Positions 55,383 through 64,000 of a stretch of 64,000 nucleotides of DNA are shown piece by piece. The notes below the pieces were generated by a model. It did not search any database and had not been told where the DNA came from. It was given only the letters and a program-made list of their open reading frames with translations. Source of the stretch: Enterobacter sp. Cy-643 (GTDB taxonomy: Bacteria > Pseudomonadota > Gammaproteobacteria > Enterobacterales > Enterobacteriaceae); the NCBI RefSeq assembly GCF_011752815.1, contig NZ_VWWV01000001.1:992001-1056000 (forward strand), given 5' to 3'. The translations under genes and the position numbers were made by a program. Every line of letters begins with the position of its first letter. Within the stretch, counting starts at the first letter, position 1.

Positions 55383-55954
55383 TCAACTTCTCCATCTCTG
55401 CAGGCGATAACCTGTTTTGATCATTATAGTCAGGTTTTTGAAGTCATATAAACTAGCAAAAAACCGTTACTTTTAGTTAAAAATTTACTTATTTTTACGG
55501 CATTTATTTAAATTTAAGTCTGGGGCACCAAAACGGCGTGTATTCTTTATTTAATTTAAATAAAACATATCGATATGAATTTAATTCAATCAAATAACCG
55601 TTGTTTTTTACGGCGTTTGTTCCGGGTATTGGCATGAAAATCACAACCTGAGCGCGAAATCAGTATGTTAGAGATAGAGTAACGGGCGAGTACATTGTTT
55701 ACAAAAAGAAGTGTTATGAAAATTAACCCTCCATTATGTGTGACTAATTTAGTGACGACAGGGTAACACACATCAGTCTGGCAAGAAAAAATGACAATTT
55801 ATCTGTTTTGTGATCGCTATCATGCTTGCCAGCGCGCGGTGAATTGCTTATGGTCTTGATATATTGCTCTATTAGTAGGCAAAAGTTGTCAATAAATGCC
55901 GGGAAGGCGCAGCGTGTGCAGTCGCACGGAAGCAAGCAGTGGCGGAGGTATATC
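55383..55954. other. AT-rich chaA-chaC gap without chaB
   Basis: 572 bases, AT-rich in the first half. E. coli carries chaB between chaA and chaC; I find no ChaB-like frame here and no toxic-peptide (Ldr) locus. It should contain the chaA promoter and, from about 55900, the chaC promoter. Confidence 0.5.
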
Positions 55955-56650
55955 GTGTTAACGCGTGATTTCTTAATGAAAGCGGATTGTAAGACGGCTT
56001 TTGGTGCCATTGAGGAATCGTTACTGTGGTCCCCTGAGCAGCGTTCGGCATCTCTGGCCGCCACGCTCGCTTGTCGCCCAGACCAAAGTCCTGTATGGCT
56101 CTTTGGTTACGGTTCACTGATGTGGAACCCGGCTTTTGAATTTGAAGAGTCAGCCCCAGGCATGCTGGTGGGCTGGCATCGTGCATTTTGCCTGCGGTTG
56201 ACGGCGGGGCGCGGAACCGCCTGCCGCCCCGGACGTATGCTCGCGCTCAAAGAGGGCGGCAGAACAACCGGGCTGGCTTACCGGCTGCCGGAGGCAGGCC
56301 TGGAGGACGAGCTAACGCTGGTCTGGAAGCGGGAGATGATCACCGGCTGTTATTTGCCAACCTGGTGCAAACTCGAGCTGGATGATGGACGGACTGTCAA
56401 CGCGCTGGTGTTCATCATGGACCCGCGTCACCCGCTTTATGAGGCGGATACCCGGGCTGAAACTATCGCGCCGCTGATCGCTTCTGCCAGTGGTCCGCTG
56501 GGCACCAATGCGCAGTATCTTTTCTCTCTCGAGCAGGAAATGAAAAAGCACGGGATGAAGGATGACCGTATGTCTGAACTGGCAAACCAGGTGCGAGCCT
56601 GGCTGAACGGGCGTGAGGATGAAAGCGGACTGCAGCCTGGTTTCGCATAA
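55955..56650 (+). CDS. chaC: Gamma-glutamylcyclotransferase ChaC
   Basis: 231 residues from a GTG at 55955 with GGAGG seven bases upstream, equal to E. coli ChaC in length and start (TRDFLMKADCKTAFG). The upstream open frame is rejected. It degrades glutathione to 5-oxoproline and Cys-Gly. The substrate-binding loop is WLFGYGSLMWNP near 49-60, and a catalytic Glu is expected in the central part. It is followed by a strong terminator. Confidence 0.95.
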   Translation: MLTRDFLMKADCKTAFGAIEESLLWSPEQRSASLAATLACRPDQSPVWLFGYGSLMWNPAFEFEESAPGMLVGWHRAFCLRLTAGRGTACRPGRMLALKEGGRTTGLAYRLPEAGLEDELTLVWKREMITGCYLPTWCKLELDDGRTVNALVFIMDPRHPLYEADTRAETIAPLIASASGPLGTNAQYLFSLEQEMKKHGMKDDRMSELANQVRAWLNGREDESGLQPGFA

Positions 56651-56655
56651 AACGA

Positions 56656-56684
56656 AGGCCACCTTAGGGTGGCCTCAATTTTTT
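56656..56684. terminator. Terminator between chaC and the DUF1883 gene
   Basis: AGGCCACC, loop TTAG, GGTGGCCT then a T run. Confidence 0.85.
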
Positions 56685-56928
56685 ATGCTGGAACAAAACT
56701 GATGGAGTGCTCCAGCGACTGCGAGTGGCTGTCAATCAGCACCTTCCAGGTTCCGCTGTAGGGCACGGCAATATAGGCCGACTGGCGATTTTGCACGCTT
56801 AGCACGTCGGCCTCCGGGCTACCTCGCTTGTCTGAGTCGCACATCAAATGGATATGACAGTTATTCGAACAGCGAACCACTACGGTATCGCCACCAAAAA
56901 GTGTTAGACTGGCTTTTACTACAGGCAT
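56683..56928 (-). CDS. DUF1883-like small protein
   Basis: 81 residues, all-beta in appearance, no signal peptide. The layout (MPVVKASLTLFGGDTVVVRCSN, then QSAYIAVPYSGTWKVLIDS) resembles DUF1883 proteins, which have a beta-sandwich fold and unknown role. Two Cys lie near 20-24 and one near 30. It is convergent with chaC across a shared terminator and sits downstream of the chemoreceptor gene on the same strand, 220 bases away. Confidence 0.65.
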   Translation of the reverse strand: MPVVKASLTLFGGDTVVVRCSNNCHIHLMCDSDKRGSPEADVLSVQNRQSAYIAVPYSGTWKVLIDSHSQSLEHSISFVPA

Positions 56929-57151
56929 TTTTCACTCCACTTCCGCATCAAACATGGCCCGTTGGTCCCCCAAAGGTGTTCTCCTGGTACGTGATGTTGT
57001 TCACAAATCACTCATGGCATCACACCAGAGCCTGGCGTTGTAAATGCTGATGCTGATCAAAAAATGCCGCAACGATTAAACAATAATCACAATGTTCCTG
57101 AAACCTTTCAGCTGACGGGCGTTTCGTTGGCAAACGCCCGCCGGCGCATCA

Positions 57152-58939
57152 TTAAATACGGAAATGTCCCGCGGTTTCCGCTAACTCTCCCGCCTGACTT
57201 TGCAAGGCACCCGCCGCCGCCGCGGATTCCACCACCAGCTCAGCGTTTTGCTGCACCATATTGTCCAGATGGGTGACCGCGTGGTTAATCTCCTGAATGC
57301 CTTTCATCTGTTCGTCGGTCGAAAGGGTTATCTCGCGCATGATGACCAAAACGCTGCCGACGCTTCGTTCAATGTCGTCCATCGCCTCACCGGCCTGACG
57401 TACGTAAAGCGACCCATCGGCAACGCTTGCGGTGGTGGAGTCGATCAGGCTCTTGATCTCCTTCGCCGCCTGTGCGCTGCGGCTGGCGAGGTTGCGCACT
57501 TCGCCAGCGACTACGGCAAATCCCCGGCCTTGTTCACCGGCCCGGGCGGCCTCAACGGCGGCATTTAGCGCCAGGATGTTGGTCTGGAAAGCGATGCTGT
57601 CAATGACGCCAGTAATATCGCCAATCTTGCCGGAGGCCAGCTCAATGGCCTGCATGGTGGTAATGACCTTCGATACCACTTCGCCCCCGCGTTCGGCGGC
57701 CTCACCGGCGCTGTGGGCCTGAGCGTTGGCCTGGGTGGCTGAGGCCGTTGAGTTGGCGACGGAGGCGGTGATCTGCTCTACGGCGCTGGCTGTTTCTCGC
57801 AGGCTGGATGCCGCCTTCTCCGTGCGGGCAGAAAGTTCCTGATTCCCTGCGGCAATCTCGTTGGCGGCAACTTTTACCGAGGCACTGGAATCCCTGAGCT
57901 GGGTCATCACCACGCCCAGCTTGTCGCTGAAGGCGTTAAAGGCGTGAGCTATCTCCGTCACTTCATCGTGACCCGTTTCCGGTAATCGCTGCGACAGATC
58001 GTTTGTGCCGTTGCTGATGGCGCGCATCCCGTCGCGAATCGTCCCGAGGCGGCTCATCACCTTACTAATCAGCAGATGCACAATCGCGCCAGAAATTAGC
58101 ACCAACACCAGCAGGGCGATGGCGGATGCCTTCAGTAATGCACGCATCCCGGAAGTGGCATCATGCTCGTCGAGGGCCACGACCAGATACCAGTGCGTAC
58201 CGGCAATCGGCGTAGCCATCAGCTGCTTATTTTCTCCGCCGATGATACCGTCGGAACGATGCGTATCGCCGAGCAACCGGGCTAAGTCGGCCTGTTGAAC
58301 GGCATCAGAAAAGGCCTTCAGCGTGAGCGCGGGGTCCTGACCAGCAATCAACGTTCCATCACTATTGATCAACAGCCCGCTGCTGGCGGGCGTAGGATGA
58401 ATGCTGCGCACGTTAGCCACCACACTGTCCATCGCCACATCTCCGGCGACGACGGCTTTAAGACTGCCATTCTGTTTAATGGGCACGGCAAAAGTCACGA
58501 CCAGTTTCCCGGTACCGGCATCCACATAAGGGACGGTGACGACGGGGGCGTCGTCTTTCACCACCTGCTGATACCACGGGCGTCCGGTTGGGTCGAAGTC
58601 GGCCGGGACTCCCGTCGGGTCAGAGAATTTTGCGGTTTTATTCGCATAGCCTACGTAGATATTGGTAAAACCGCCGGCTTTGGCCAGTTGAGTAAAGATC
58701 GGGATGGGATCTTCGCTTAGCGCGGCGCTTTCCAGAGAGCTGACGATTGCCATTTTACCGCTGACCCAGTCGCCGATAGCGACGGAATGGCTCAGGCTGG
58801 TGCTGGTAAGCGTGTCGGTGATGGCACGTTGGTTATCGTGGCTGGTGACGGCGTAGTTAATGAAGGTGTTGAGACATAAAGCTGAGACCAGGCAAATTGC
58901 CGTGACTAAAAGAAGACGTGTACGAAGAGATCTAACCAT
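57152..58939 (-). CDS. Methyl-accepting chemotaxis protein with dCache sensor (probable amino-acid receptor)
   Basis: 595 residues from the ATG at 58937-58939; the longer open frame is not used. A membrane segment (about 6-28) precedes a periplasmic dCache_1 domain (about 30-280). A second membrane segment, a HAMP domain and a signalling domain with [40 protein letters not shown] follow. The sensor carries RPWY then PYVD and a later Asp, most of the known amino-acid-binding motif of dCache receptors; the first motif Tyr is Phe here. No C-terminal NWETF-type pentapeptide is present. A flagellar sigma-28 promoter lies upstream. Confidence 0.9.
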   Translation of the reverse strand: MVRSLRTRLLLVTAICLVSALCLNTFINYAVTSHDNQRAITDTLTSTSLSHSVAIGDWVSGKMAIVSSLESAALSEDPIPIFTQLAKAGGFTNIYVGYANKTAKFSDPTGVPADFDPTGRPWYQQVVKDDAPVVTVPYVDAGTGKLVVTFAVPIKQNGSLKAVVAGDVAMDSVVANVRSIHPTPASSGLLINSDGTLIAGQDPALTLKAFSDAVQQADLARLLGDTHRSDGIIGGENKQLMATPIAGTHWYLVVALDEHDATSGMRALLKASAIALLVLVLISGAIVHLLISKVMSRLGTIRDGMRAISNGTNDLSQRLPETGHDEVTEIAHAFNAFSDKLGVVMTQLRDSSASVKVAANEIAAGNQELSARTEKAASSLRETASAVEQITASVANSTASATQANAQAHSAGEAAERGGEVVSKVITTMQAIELASGKIGDITGVIDSIAFQTNILALNAAVEAARAGEQGRGFAVVAGEVRNLASRSAQAAKEIKSLIDSTTASVADGSLYVRQAGEAMDDIERSVGSVLVIMREITLSTDEQMKGIQEINHAVTHLDNMVQQNAELVVESAAAAGALQSQAGELAETAGHFRI

Positions 58940-58974
58940 AATTATTATCCTGCTGCTGTGTTGTCCTAAGCAAA

Positions 58975-59002
58975 ATATCGGCAACAGCTGCAGGTAACTT
59001 GA
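58975..59002 (-). promoter_or_regulatory. Sigma-28 (FliA) promoter of the chemoreceptor gene
   Basis: On the minus strand, TCAAGTTA, 12 bases, GCCGATAT, against the consensus TAAAGTTT-N11-GCCGATAA. It lies 36 bases before the start codon. Confidence 0.7.
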
Positions 59003-59003
59003 T

Positions 59004-59042
59004 GGCGCGGGAGAGGGTATAAGCAAATAATATTCCCGCGCC
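59004..59042. repeat. 9-bp inverted repeat after ychN
   Basis: GGCGCGGGA and TCCCGCGCC with a 21-base loop, between ychN and the chemoreceptor promoter. It may help end the ychN transcript, although no T run follows. Confidence 0.5.
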
Positions 59043-59049
59043 GAAATAA

Positions 59050-59403
59050 TTAGAAGGTGAGGATTTTGTCCGACGCTAAAGTCCATTCGGCAAGCTCAAC
59101 GAGCGTCCCGATGGCGACGCCTTCAATGAGCGGCAGGCTGGTGATCCCGCGCCCGTCGGTACAGGTTTTACAGAGCTTCACCGGCACGCCCTGCGCGGTG
59201 AGAATCTCGAGCATCTGCTGAATGTTGTATCCCTCCGCTGGCTTTTGACCGCGCAGGCCAGCGGTAACCGCATCGGACATCAGGAACAGTCTTACCTCTG
59301 GCTGTGGCTCCTGGTCGCGCAGGGCGATGGCCAGCCGTAAACTGTTAAAAAGCGATTCGCTGCCGTAAGCCGCCCCGTTGGCAATAATGACTATCTTCTG
59401 CAT
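59050..59403 (-). CDS. ychN: DsrE-family protein YchN
   Basis: 117 residues, as in E. coli. A DsrE/TusD-like hexameric fold with [22 protein letters not shown] at the start and [10 protein letters not shown] near 77-86, containing the conserved Cys. The family includes sulfur-relay proteins; YchN itself has no proven role. It lies upstream of the chemoreceptor gene on the same strand, but the latter has its own promoter. Divergent from ychO. Confidence 0.93.
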   Translation of the reverse strand: MQKIVIIANGAAYGSESLFNSLRLAIALRDQEPQPEVRLFLMSDAVTAGLRGQKPAEGYNIQQMLEILTAQGVPVKLCKTCTDGRGITSLPLIEGVAIGTLVELAEWTLASDKILTF

Positions 59404-59564
59404 GGGTTTCTCCTTGATGATAACGCTGAGCGTAAGAAGCAGTGTATCGTCCTGAGTTATCTCCGGGTATGATTTATGCCCGTAAAAGCAGGATTAATCC
59501 TGGAGTCGTACACGTATGCGACCCGAGCAGGTTAAGAGCAAAACCAGTGTGTTATCATTAATCG

Positions 59565-60965
59565 ATGCCTAGATTTGCCATTCCGCTTTTAACCTTGTGT
59601 TGTTTGCTCCCTCGTCCGGGAGGGGCAATGAGTACCTCAAACAACGTTGTTCCCGCGGCCCAAAATTCTTTCTCTTCTCCCGCTGATGACTTGCCGAACA
59701 TGGGGCTTTCACCTGAAACCGATGCCGCTGCGCGCCGGATTGCCGCAATGGCGAAGAAGTTTGGCGAAGACAGCATGGTGGATAACGGGCTGGACACCGG
59801 CGAGCAGGCGCGACTGTTCGCTTTTACCAGCCTGAGAGATTTACTGGCCGACAAAGTGACCGATGAGACCCAGGCTTTGCTTTCCCCCTGGGGCAAAGCC
59901 AGCGTCAACTTACGGGTGGATGAGCACGGGAGCTGGAAGGGCAGCAATGGCGCGCTTTTCACGCCCTGGCAGGACAATAGCCGCTATCTGACCTGGAGCC
60001 AGCTCGGCTTCAGCCAGCAAAAAAATGGCACCACCGGTAACCTCGGGCTGGGGCAGCGCTGGGTGGCCGGAAGCTGGCTGCTGGGCTACAACTCCTTCTA
60101 CGATAACCAGCTGACAACGCAGCGCCAGCGGGCGGGATTTGGCGCCGAAGCCTGGGGCGAATACCTGCGGCTTTCGGCCAATTATTACCAGCCGCTGAAC
60201 GGCTGGCGCGGGCAAACCGAAACGCTTGAGCAGCGCCTGGCCCGGGGCTATGACGTCACGGCGCAGGCCTGGCTGCCGTTTTATCGGCATATTTTTACCA
60301 GTCTTAGCTTCGAGCAATACTTTGGTGACAACGTCACGCTCTTCGACAGCGATAGCGGGTACCGAAATCCTGTCGCGGTGACGATGGGCATCAACTACAC
60401 GCCCGTGCCGCTGATTACGTTCACGGCCCAGCATAAGCAGGGTGAAAGCGGCGTCGCGCAGGAAAACCTGGGACTCAAGCTGAATTATCGTTTCGGCGTG
60501 CCGCTGCAGAAGCAGCTCTCGGCGGACGAAGTAGCCGCGACCAGCTCTCTGCGCGGCAGCCGCTACGATAGCGTTGAGCGCGAGTCCGTCCCGGTAATAC
60601 AGTTCCGCCAGCGTAAAACGCTGTCGGTATTCCTGGCGACGCCGCCGTGGCAGCTGCAGCCGGGAGAAACGGTTTTGCTTAAGCTGCAGGTTAAAGCGAC
60701 GCACGGCATCCGGCGGCTGGTATGGCAAGGGGATTCTCAGGCGCTCAGCCTGACACCGCCGACACAGCCGCTCAGCGTCGACGGCTGGAGTCTTATTTTG
60801 CCTGCGTGGCAGGCAGGTGCCGCAAATGAATATCGCCTGTCGGTCACCGTGGAAGATGAAAAGGGGCAGCGCGTCACGTCGAATGAGATTGTGCTCAAAC
60901 CCGCGGCGCCGTTGCTGATTGCCCCCGAAAGCGATCCACGCTATGACTTGCTGCCGGGGGAGTAA
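59565..60965 (+). CDS. ychO: Inverse autotransporter (invasin-like) beta-domain protein YchO
   Basis: 466 residues. It has a short signal peptide (about 1-21). A region of about 30-330 is similar to the intimin/invasin beta-barrel domain (FAFTSLRDLLADKVTDETQALLSPWGKASVNLRVDE, LGLGQRW, GYNSFYDNQL, NYYQPLNGWR). A single Ig-like domain follows at the C-terminus. It is shorter than full invasins and lacks the long repeat passenger. YchO homologues affect adhesion in some enterics. Located before the convergent narL, as in E. coli. Confidence 0.92.
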   Translation: MPRFAIPLLTLCCLLPRPGGAMSTSNNVVPAAQNSFSSPADDLPNMGLSPETDAAARRIAAMAKKFGEDSMVDNGLDTGEQARLFAFTSLRDLLADKVTDETQALLSPWGKASVNLRVDEHGSWKGSNGALFTPWQDNSRYLTWSQLGFSQQKNGTTGNLGLGQRWVAGSWLLGYNSFYDNQLTTQRQRAGFGAEAWGEYLRLSANYYQPLNGWRGQTETLEQRLARGYDVTAQAWLPFYRHIFTSLSFEQYFGDNVTLFDSDSGYRNPVAVTMGINYTPVPLITFTAQHKQGESGVAQENLGLKLNYRFGVPLQKQLSADEVAATSSLRGSRYDSVERESVPVIQFRQRKTLSVFLATPPWQLQPGETVLLKLQVKATHGIRRLVWQGDSQALSLTPPTQPLSVDGWSLILPAWQAGAANEYRLSVTVEDEKGQRVTSNEIVLKPAAPLLIAPESDPRYDLLPGE

Positions 60966-60971
60966 CCGGCG

Positions 60972-61622
60972 CTAAAAAATACGATCCTGGTGAACCCAAA
61001 CGGCCGCTTCCACCCGGGACTTGAGCTTCATTTTTTTCAGCAGGTGTTTGACGTGCACCTTCACCGTGCTTTCGGTGATATCCAGGCGACGGGCGATCAT
61101 CTTGTTAGGCAGGCCCTGAGCGATCAGCTTCAGGATATCGCGTTCCCGGGGCGTAAGCTGATTAATGTCGCGGTCGGAAGTGGCGCGGTTGGCGCGCAGG
61201 CTTGCGGCTAATACTGGCGTCAGCGCTTCGCTGAGAACCATTTCCCCCGCCGCGGCCTGCTGCAGGGCTTTGAGCAAGTCTTCCGGCTCCATGTCTTTCA
61301 GTAAATAGCCATCCGCGCCGCGCTTAAGGGCGGTGACCACGTCTTCCTCATGATTCGAAACGGTAAACACCACAATGCGGCCTGACAGCGCTTTTTCGCG
61401 CAGGCAGTCGAGCGTTTCCAGCCCGTTCATGCCGGGCATGTTGAGGTCGAGCAGAATCAGGTCTGGATCGAGCGCTTCGGCAAGCTGCACGCCCTGTTCG
61501 CCGCTGCCGGCCTCGCCGACGACGGCCAGCTCTGGCGCCATGCTGATCAGCTGCTTAACGCCGGTACGCATCATGGGATGATCGTCTATCAGCAAAATGG
61601 TTGCTGCTTCCTGATGACTCAT
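60972..61622 (-). CDS. narL: Nitrate/nitrite response regulator NarL
   Basis: 216 residues, same as E. coli. The receiver domain has the phospho-acceptor Asp in [10 protein letters not shown] near 59, and the C-terminal LuxR-type helix-turn-helix carries [25 protein letters not shown]. It activates nar genes and represses alternative anaerobic genes when nitrate is present. The start overlaps the narX stop (ATGA), so the pair is coupled. Confidence 0.97.
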   Translation of the reverse strand: MSHQEAATILLIDDHPMMRTGVKQLISMAPELAVVGEAGSGEQGVQLAEALDPDLILLDLNMPGMNGLETLDCLREKALSGRIVVFTVSNHEEDVVTALKRGADGYLLKDMEPEDLLKALQQAAAGEMVLSEALTPVLAASLRANRATSDRDINQLTPRERDILKLIAQGLPNKMIARRLDITESTVKVHVKHLLKKMKLKSRVEAAVWVHQDRIF

Positions 61623-63412
61623 TCTTCGCTCCTTGTTACGGAAGAAAGCGGTGCTTCGGGGATAAAATTAACGACCACTTCGGTGCCGCCGCAGGGGCGG
61701 GGGCGAACCTGGCAGTCACCCTGCAAGGTTTGAGCGCGGTCGCGCATGATAATAAGGCCGTAATGATTGCTGCGCTCGCCGCTGCCGGAAATACCGCGCC
61801 CGTTGTCCCACACCGCAAGGCGAACCTGATTTCCGTGGCGAGTGACGCTAATACCGCAGGCGCTCGCTGACGCATGTTTCAAGCTGTTGTTCAGCGCCTC
61901 TCGCGCAATCTGCACGAGATGGATAGCCTGGTGGGAGGGGACCAGGCGCGGCGGGAGCTGGTAGTCCAGCGTCACCGGGAAGCCCAGTTTGTCGCTGAAC
62001 TCCTGGCAACTGGCCTCGAGCGCCGGGCGTAAGCCAGGCTCCGTGAGCTTAAGGCGGAAGGTGGTGAGCAGCTCACGCAGCTGCCGCCATGAGGTATTTA
62101 ACTCGCCGCGAATTTGCTCCAGTAGCGTCCGGCTCTCCTCCGGCAGCGCTTTGCCCTGCATTTGCAGGCAGCTGACCTGCATCTTCATACAGGAAAGCGA
62201 CTGGGCAATGGAGTCATGCAATTCCCTGGCAATGGCCGATCGCTCCTCCATCACCACTAACTGCTGCTGGTGCTCATACTGGCGCTCCATGGCGAGCGTG
62301 GCGGTGAGCTGCTCCATCAGCGTGGCGATAAGCTGCTGCTGGTCTTCTGTCAGCGTTCTGCCCAACGGAAGCTGGGCCAGCACCAGGCCGTAGTGAAGAT
62401 GATTATCGGTGAGACGCCATTTCAGCGTGGTGGTGTCCTGCGGCAGCGCTGCGCCGGCATCCGGACACAGCTGGCAGCCCCGGGCATCGCAGTGCGCGTC
62501 CGGCTGGAACGTGTATTCCTGATAATTCTCTTCATCTTCGTACTCGTACACCCGCAGCACGATGCCCAGCAGCGGGGTTAAAACCTGGAGTTCGCTCAGT
62601 ACGGGGGAAATACGCTGGCACAGCGGCGCCTGCGCATGCAGCCGGCGGTTCGCCTCATAGAGGAAGGTGAGCATCTGGTTTTTTAGCTCCAGCCCGGCGG
62701 TTTTCTCCCTGACGCGCCGCTCGAGCACGGCGTAGCTTTGCGCCAGCTCGCAGGACATGCTGTTGAGCGCGCTGCCAAGCGTGGCCATTTCGTCGCGCCC
62801 CCGGACATTCACGCGCTGGGTGAAGTCCCGCTGGCCAATGGCCGTGGCCATCGCCAGCAGCTGACGCCACGGACGGAGTAATCTTTTGCGTAACCAAATC
62901 AGGGTAAAGACGATCAATAGTCCGAGTAACACCGCCATACCCTGCTGCAGCAAAATGACGTGATGCAGACGCATCTCGGTGGTGCGGTCGAAGGAGCTGA
63001 CCAGTTCATCAATGCTGGCGACAAAATGGGCGACGGCGGGTTTTACCTGCTGAGGCGTTTGGGCAGCAATGAGCGCAGGTTCAAGCGTGATGCGCCAGTA
63101 ATCCTGTAGCTGCCGAAGCCTGGCCTGCTGCCCGTCGCGCTCGGCGGCAAGGCGGAGATCGTCGCTCCAGGTGGTCTGCTCCATTTCTCGCAGCAATACC
63201 TTGTCCTGCTCCGTCAGCGGTATGGCCGCCAGCAGACGGTAGCTCTGCATGCGCATGGAGCCCGTTTTGTTGATCGCGTGGGCATTGCCCGAAATCCCCT
63301 GGGCCAGCCAGCCGGCCATCGCCATTCCCGCCACGCTTAAAATCGCCAGCAGCATGACAACCAGCGCGAGCTGATTGACCAGCGAAAGCGGAGAAAGCAG
63401 GCGTTTTAGCAT
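61619..63412 (-). CDS. narX: Nitrate/nitrite sensor histidine kinase NarX
   Basis: 597 residues. Two membrane segments (about 13-35 and 150-172) flank a periplasmic nitrate sensor with the P-box ([16 protein letters not shown] near 47-62). HAMP and a GAF-like cysteine-containing region follow. The HisKA_3 domain has the phospho-acceptor His in [12 protein letters not shown] near 398, and the ATPase domain has WDNGRGI. It phosphorylates NarL. It is divergent from narK. Confidence 0.97.
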   Translation of the reverse strand: MLKRLLSPLSLVNQLALVVMLLAILSVAGMAMAGWLAQGISGNAHAINKTGSMRMQSYRLLAAIPLTEQDKVLLREMEQTTWSDDLRLAAERDGQQARLRQLQDYWRITLEPALIAAQTPQQVKPAVAHFVASIDELVSSFDRTTEMRLHHVILLQQGMAVLLGLLIVFTLIWLRKRLLRPWRQLLAMATAIGQRDFTQRVNVRGRDEMATLGSALNSMSCELAQSYAVLERRVREKTAGLELKNQMLTFLYEANRRLHAQAPLCQRISPVLSELQVLTPLLGIVLRVYEYEDEENYQEYTFQPDAHCDARGCQLCPDAGAALPQDTTTLKWRLTDNHLHYGLVLAQLPLGRTLTEDQQQLIATLMEQLTATLAMERQYEHQQQLVVMEERSAIARELHDSIAQSLSCMKMQVSCLQMQGKALPEESRTLLEQIRGELNTSWRQLRELLTTFRLKLTEPGLRPALEASCQEFSDKLGFPVTLDYQLPPRLVPSHQAIHLVQIAREALNNSLKHASASACGISVTRHGNQVRLAVWDNGRGISGSGERSNHYGLIIMRDRAQTLQGDCQVRPRPCGGTEVVVNFIPEAPLSSVTRSEE

Positions 63413-63478
63413 TGGCGTACGGGCTCCTGAAACGGGGAAGATGACGAGTGGCGCTATTTTCGGCCAACACCTGGAGTA

Positions 63479-63505
63479 TACCCATACCCCCTAAGGATTA
63501 CCCCT
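63479..63505. promoter_or_regulatory. NarL heptamer cluster in the narX-narK region
   Basis: TACCCAT (63479), TACCCCC (63485) and TACCCCT (63499) follow the NarL consensus TACYYMT or differ from it by one base. Confidence 0.7.
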
Positions 63506-63647
63506 AAATTGTCAAAGGTGGCAGAACGTTGGGATCGGTCGGCAGCAAGTCCCGCAGGGGTGTGAAAAATCACGTTATTTTTTTACAGGAAGATTACTCA
63601 CAAAGAATGAGGGGGCATTTTTTCCCGCCGGAGAGATAGATTATCCC

Positions 63648-63661
63648 TTGATTTACATCAA
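63648..63661. promoter_or_regulatory. FNR box of narK
   Basis: TTGATTTACATCAA, a perfect match to TTGAT-N4-ATCAA, 59 bases before the narK start. It predicts anaerobic activation together with NarL. Confidence 0.88.
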
Positions 63662-63720
63662 CTAATCTCGACGCAGGAACCCTAAGGTTGCGGCATTTAC
63701 TCACACGAAATGAGGTGTTT

Positions 63721-64000
63721 ATGTCACAGTCTCCCGTTACCGAGAAGTCGTCGGGCGCACTGATTACCGACTGGCGGCCGGAAGACCCGCAGTTCTGGCA
63801 GCAAAAGGGTCACCGGATCGCCAGCCGCAACCTGTGGATCTCCGTCCCAAGCCTGCTGCTGGCGTTCTGCGTCTGGATGCTGTTCAGCGCGGTGGCGGTG
63901 AATTTGAATAAGGTCGGCTTTACGTTCACCACCGATCAGCTGTTTATGCTCACGGCGTTACCTTCTGTTTCCGGCGCGCTGCTGCGCGTGCCGTATTCGT
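63721..64000 (+). CDS. narK: Nitrate/nitrite antiporter NarK, N-terminal part
   Basis: The first 93 residues, cut by the window edge. MSQSPVTEKSSGALITDWRPEDPQFWQQKG and the first membrane segment (LLLAFCVWMLFSAVAVNLNKVGF) match E. coli NarK, an MFS nitrate/nitrite exchanger of the inner membrane. GAGGTGTTT precedes the ATG. Upstream FNR and NarL sites agree with anaerobic nitrate control. Confidence 0.95.
   Translation, partial: MSQSPVTEKSSGALITDWRPEDPQFWQQKGHRIASRNLWISVPSLLLAFCVWMLFSAVAVNLNKVGFTFTTDQLFMLTALPSVSGALLRVPYS

Noticed and set aside
55826-55954. Extended N-terminus for ChaC
   Set aside because: The GTG at 55955 has GGAGG upstream and gives the E. coli length; the extra 43 codons match nothing.

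Overview
The window is chromosomal DNA from a member of the Enterobacteriaceae. The gene order ychF-pth / ychH / dauA / prs-ispE-lolB / hemA-prfA-prmC-sirB2-sirB1-kdsA / chaA / chaC / ychN / ychO / narL-narX / narK is that of the E. coli 26-27 minute region. Most proteins there are close to their E. coli counterparts, including alternative start codons (GTG for prs and chaC). E. coli itself lacks the hut genes, so a relative such as Cedecea, Enterobacter or Klebsiella is more likely. The genus cannot be fixed from sequence alone.

Layout. (1) 1-6135, minus strand: an unfamiliar envelope-associated cluster. It holds a DUF6384-like membrane protein cut by the window edge, a coiled-coil protein with a Ser/Gly tail, a TelA-like protein, a membrane-anchored protein kinase homologue that has lost its catalytic residues, a secreted protein and an SH3-type lipoprotein. 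(2) 6.6-14.5 kb: regulator/effector pairs (HTH regulator with an MFS pump, AraC regulator with an FMN reductase), mqo, a second GAPDH and a GlxA-like regulator. (3) 14.5-29.4 kb: a large hut locus. hutU-hutI-hutG run leftward. Divergent from them is an osmoprotectant-type ABC transporter followed by a HutH homologue lacking the MIO-forming Ala-Ser-Gly, a CaiB-type CoA-transferase, a 3-hydroxyacyl-CoA dehydrogenase and an enoyl-CoA hydratase. hutC-hutD and hutF complete the set. Near-identical HutC-type palindromes sit in both divergent regions and also before an NCS1 permease 6 kb away (34261-35697), which ties that permease to the same regulon. (4) 29.5-38.7 kb: accessory region. It has an SDR without its catalytic lysine, an unknown 486-residue protein, a Cif (cycle inhibiting factor)-like gene with a probable N-terminal frameshift, a CynT-like carbonic anhydrase, the NCS1 permease, and then a decayed island scar (arsC fragment, AT-rich orphan gene, integrase fragment). 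(5) 38.7-64.0 kb: conserved core with three local inserts: MerR-type regulator, LysR/SDR/tautomerase, and DUF1883/chemoreceptor. narK is cut by the right edge.

Working picture of the hut region. The transporter resembles importers of quaternary ammonium compounds, and the lyase homologue has lost exactly the cofactor triad needed to eliminate ammonia. A lyase that removes trimethylamine from a histidine betaine (hercynine or ergothioneine) would not need that cofactor. It would deliver urocanate or thiourocanate to HutU/HutI/HutF/HutG, or to the CoA-dependent enzymes encoded downstream. This is an inference; no canonical HutH is present in the window.

No tRNA, rRNA, CRISPR array or complete mobile element was recognised.
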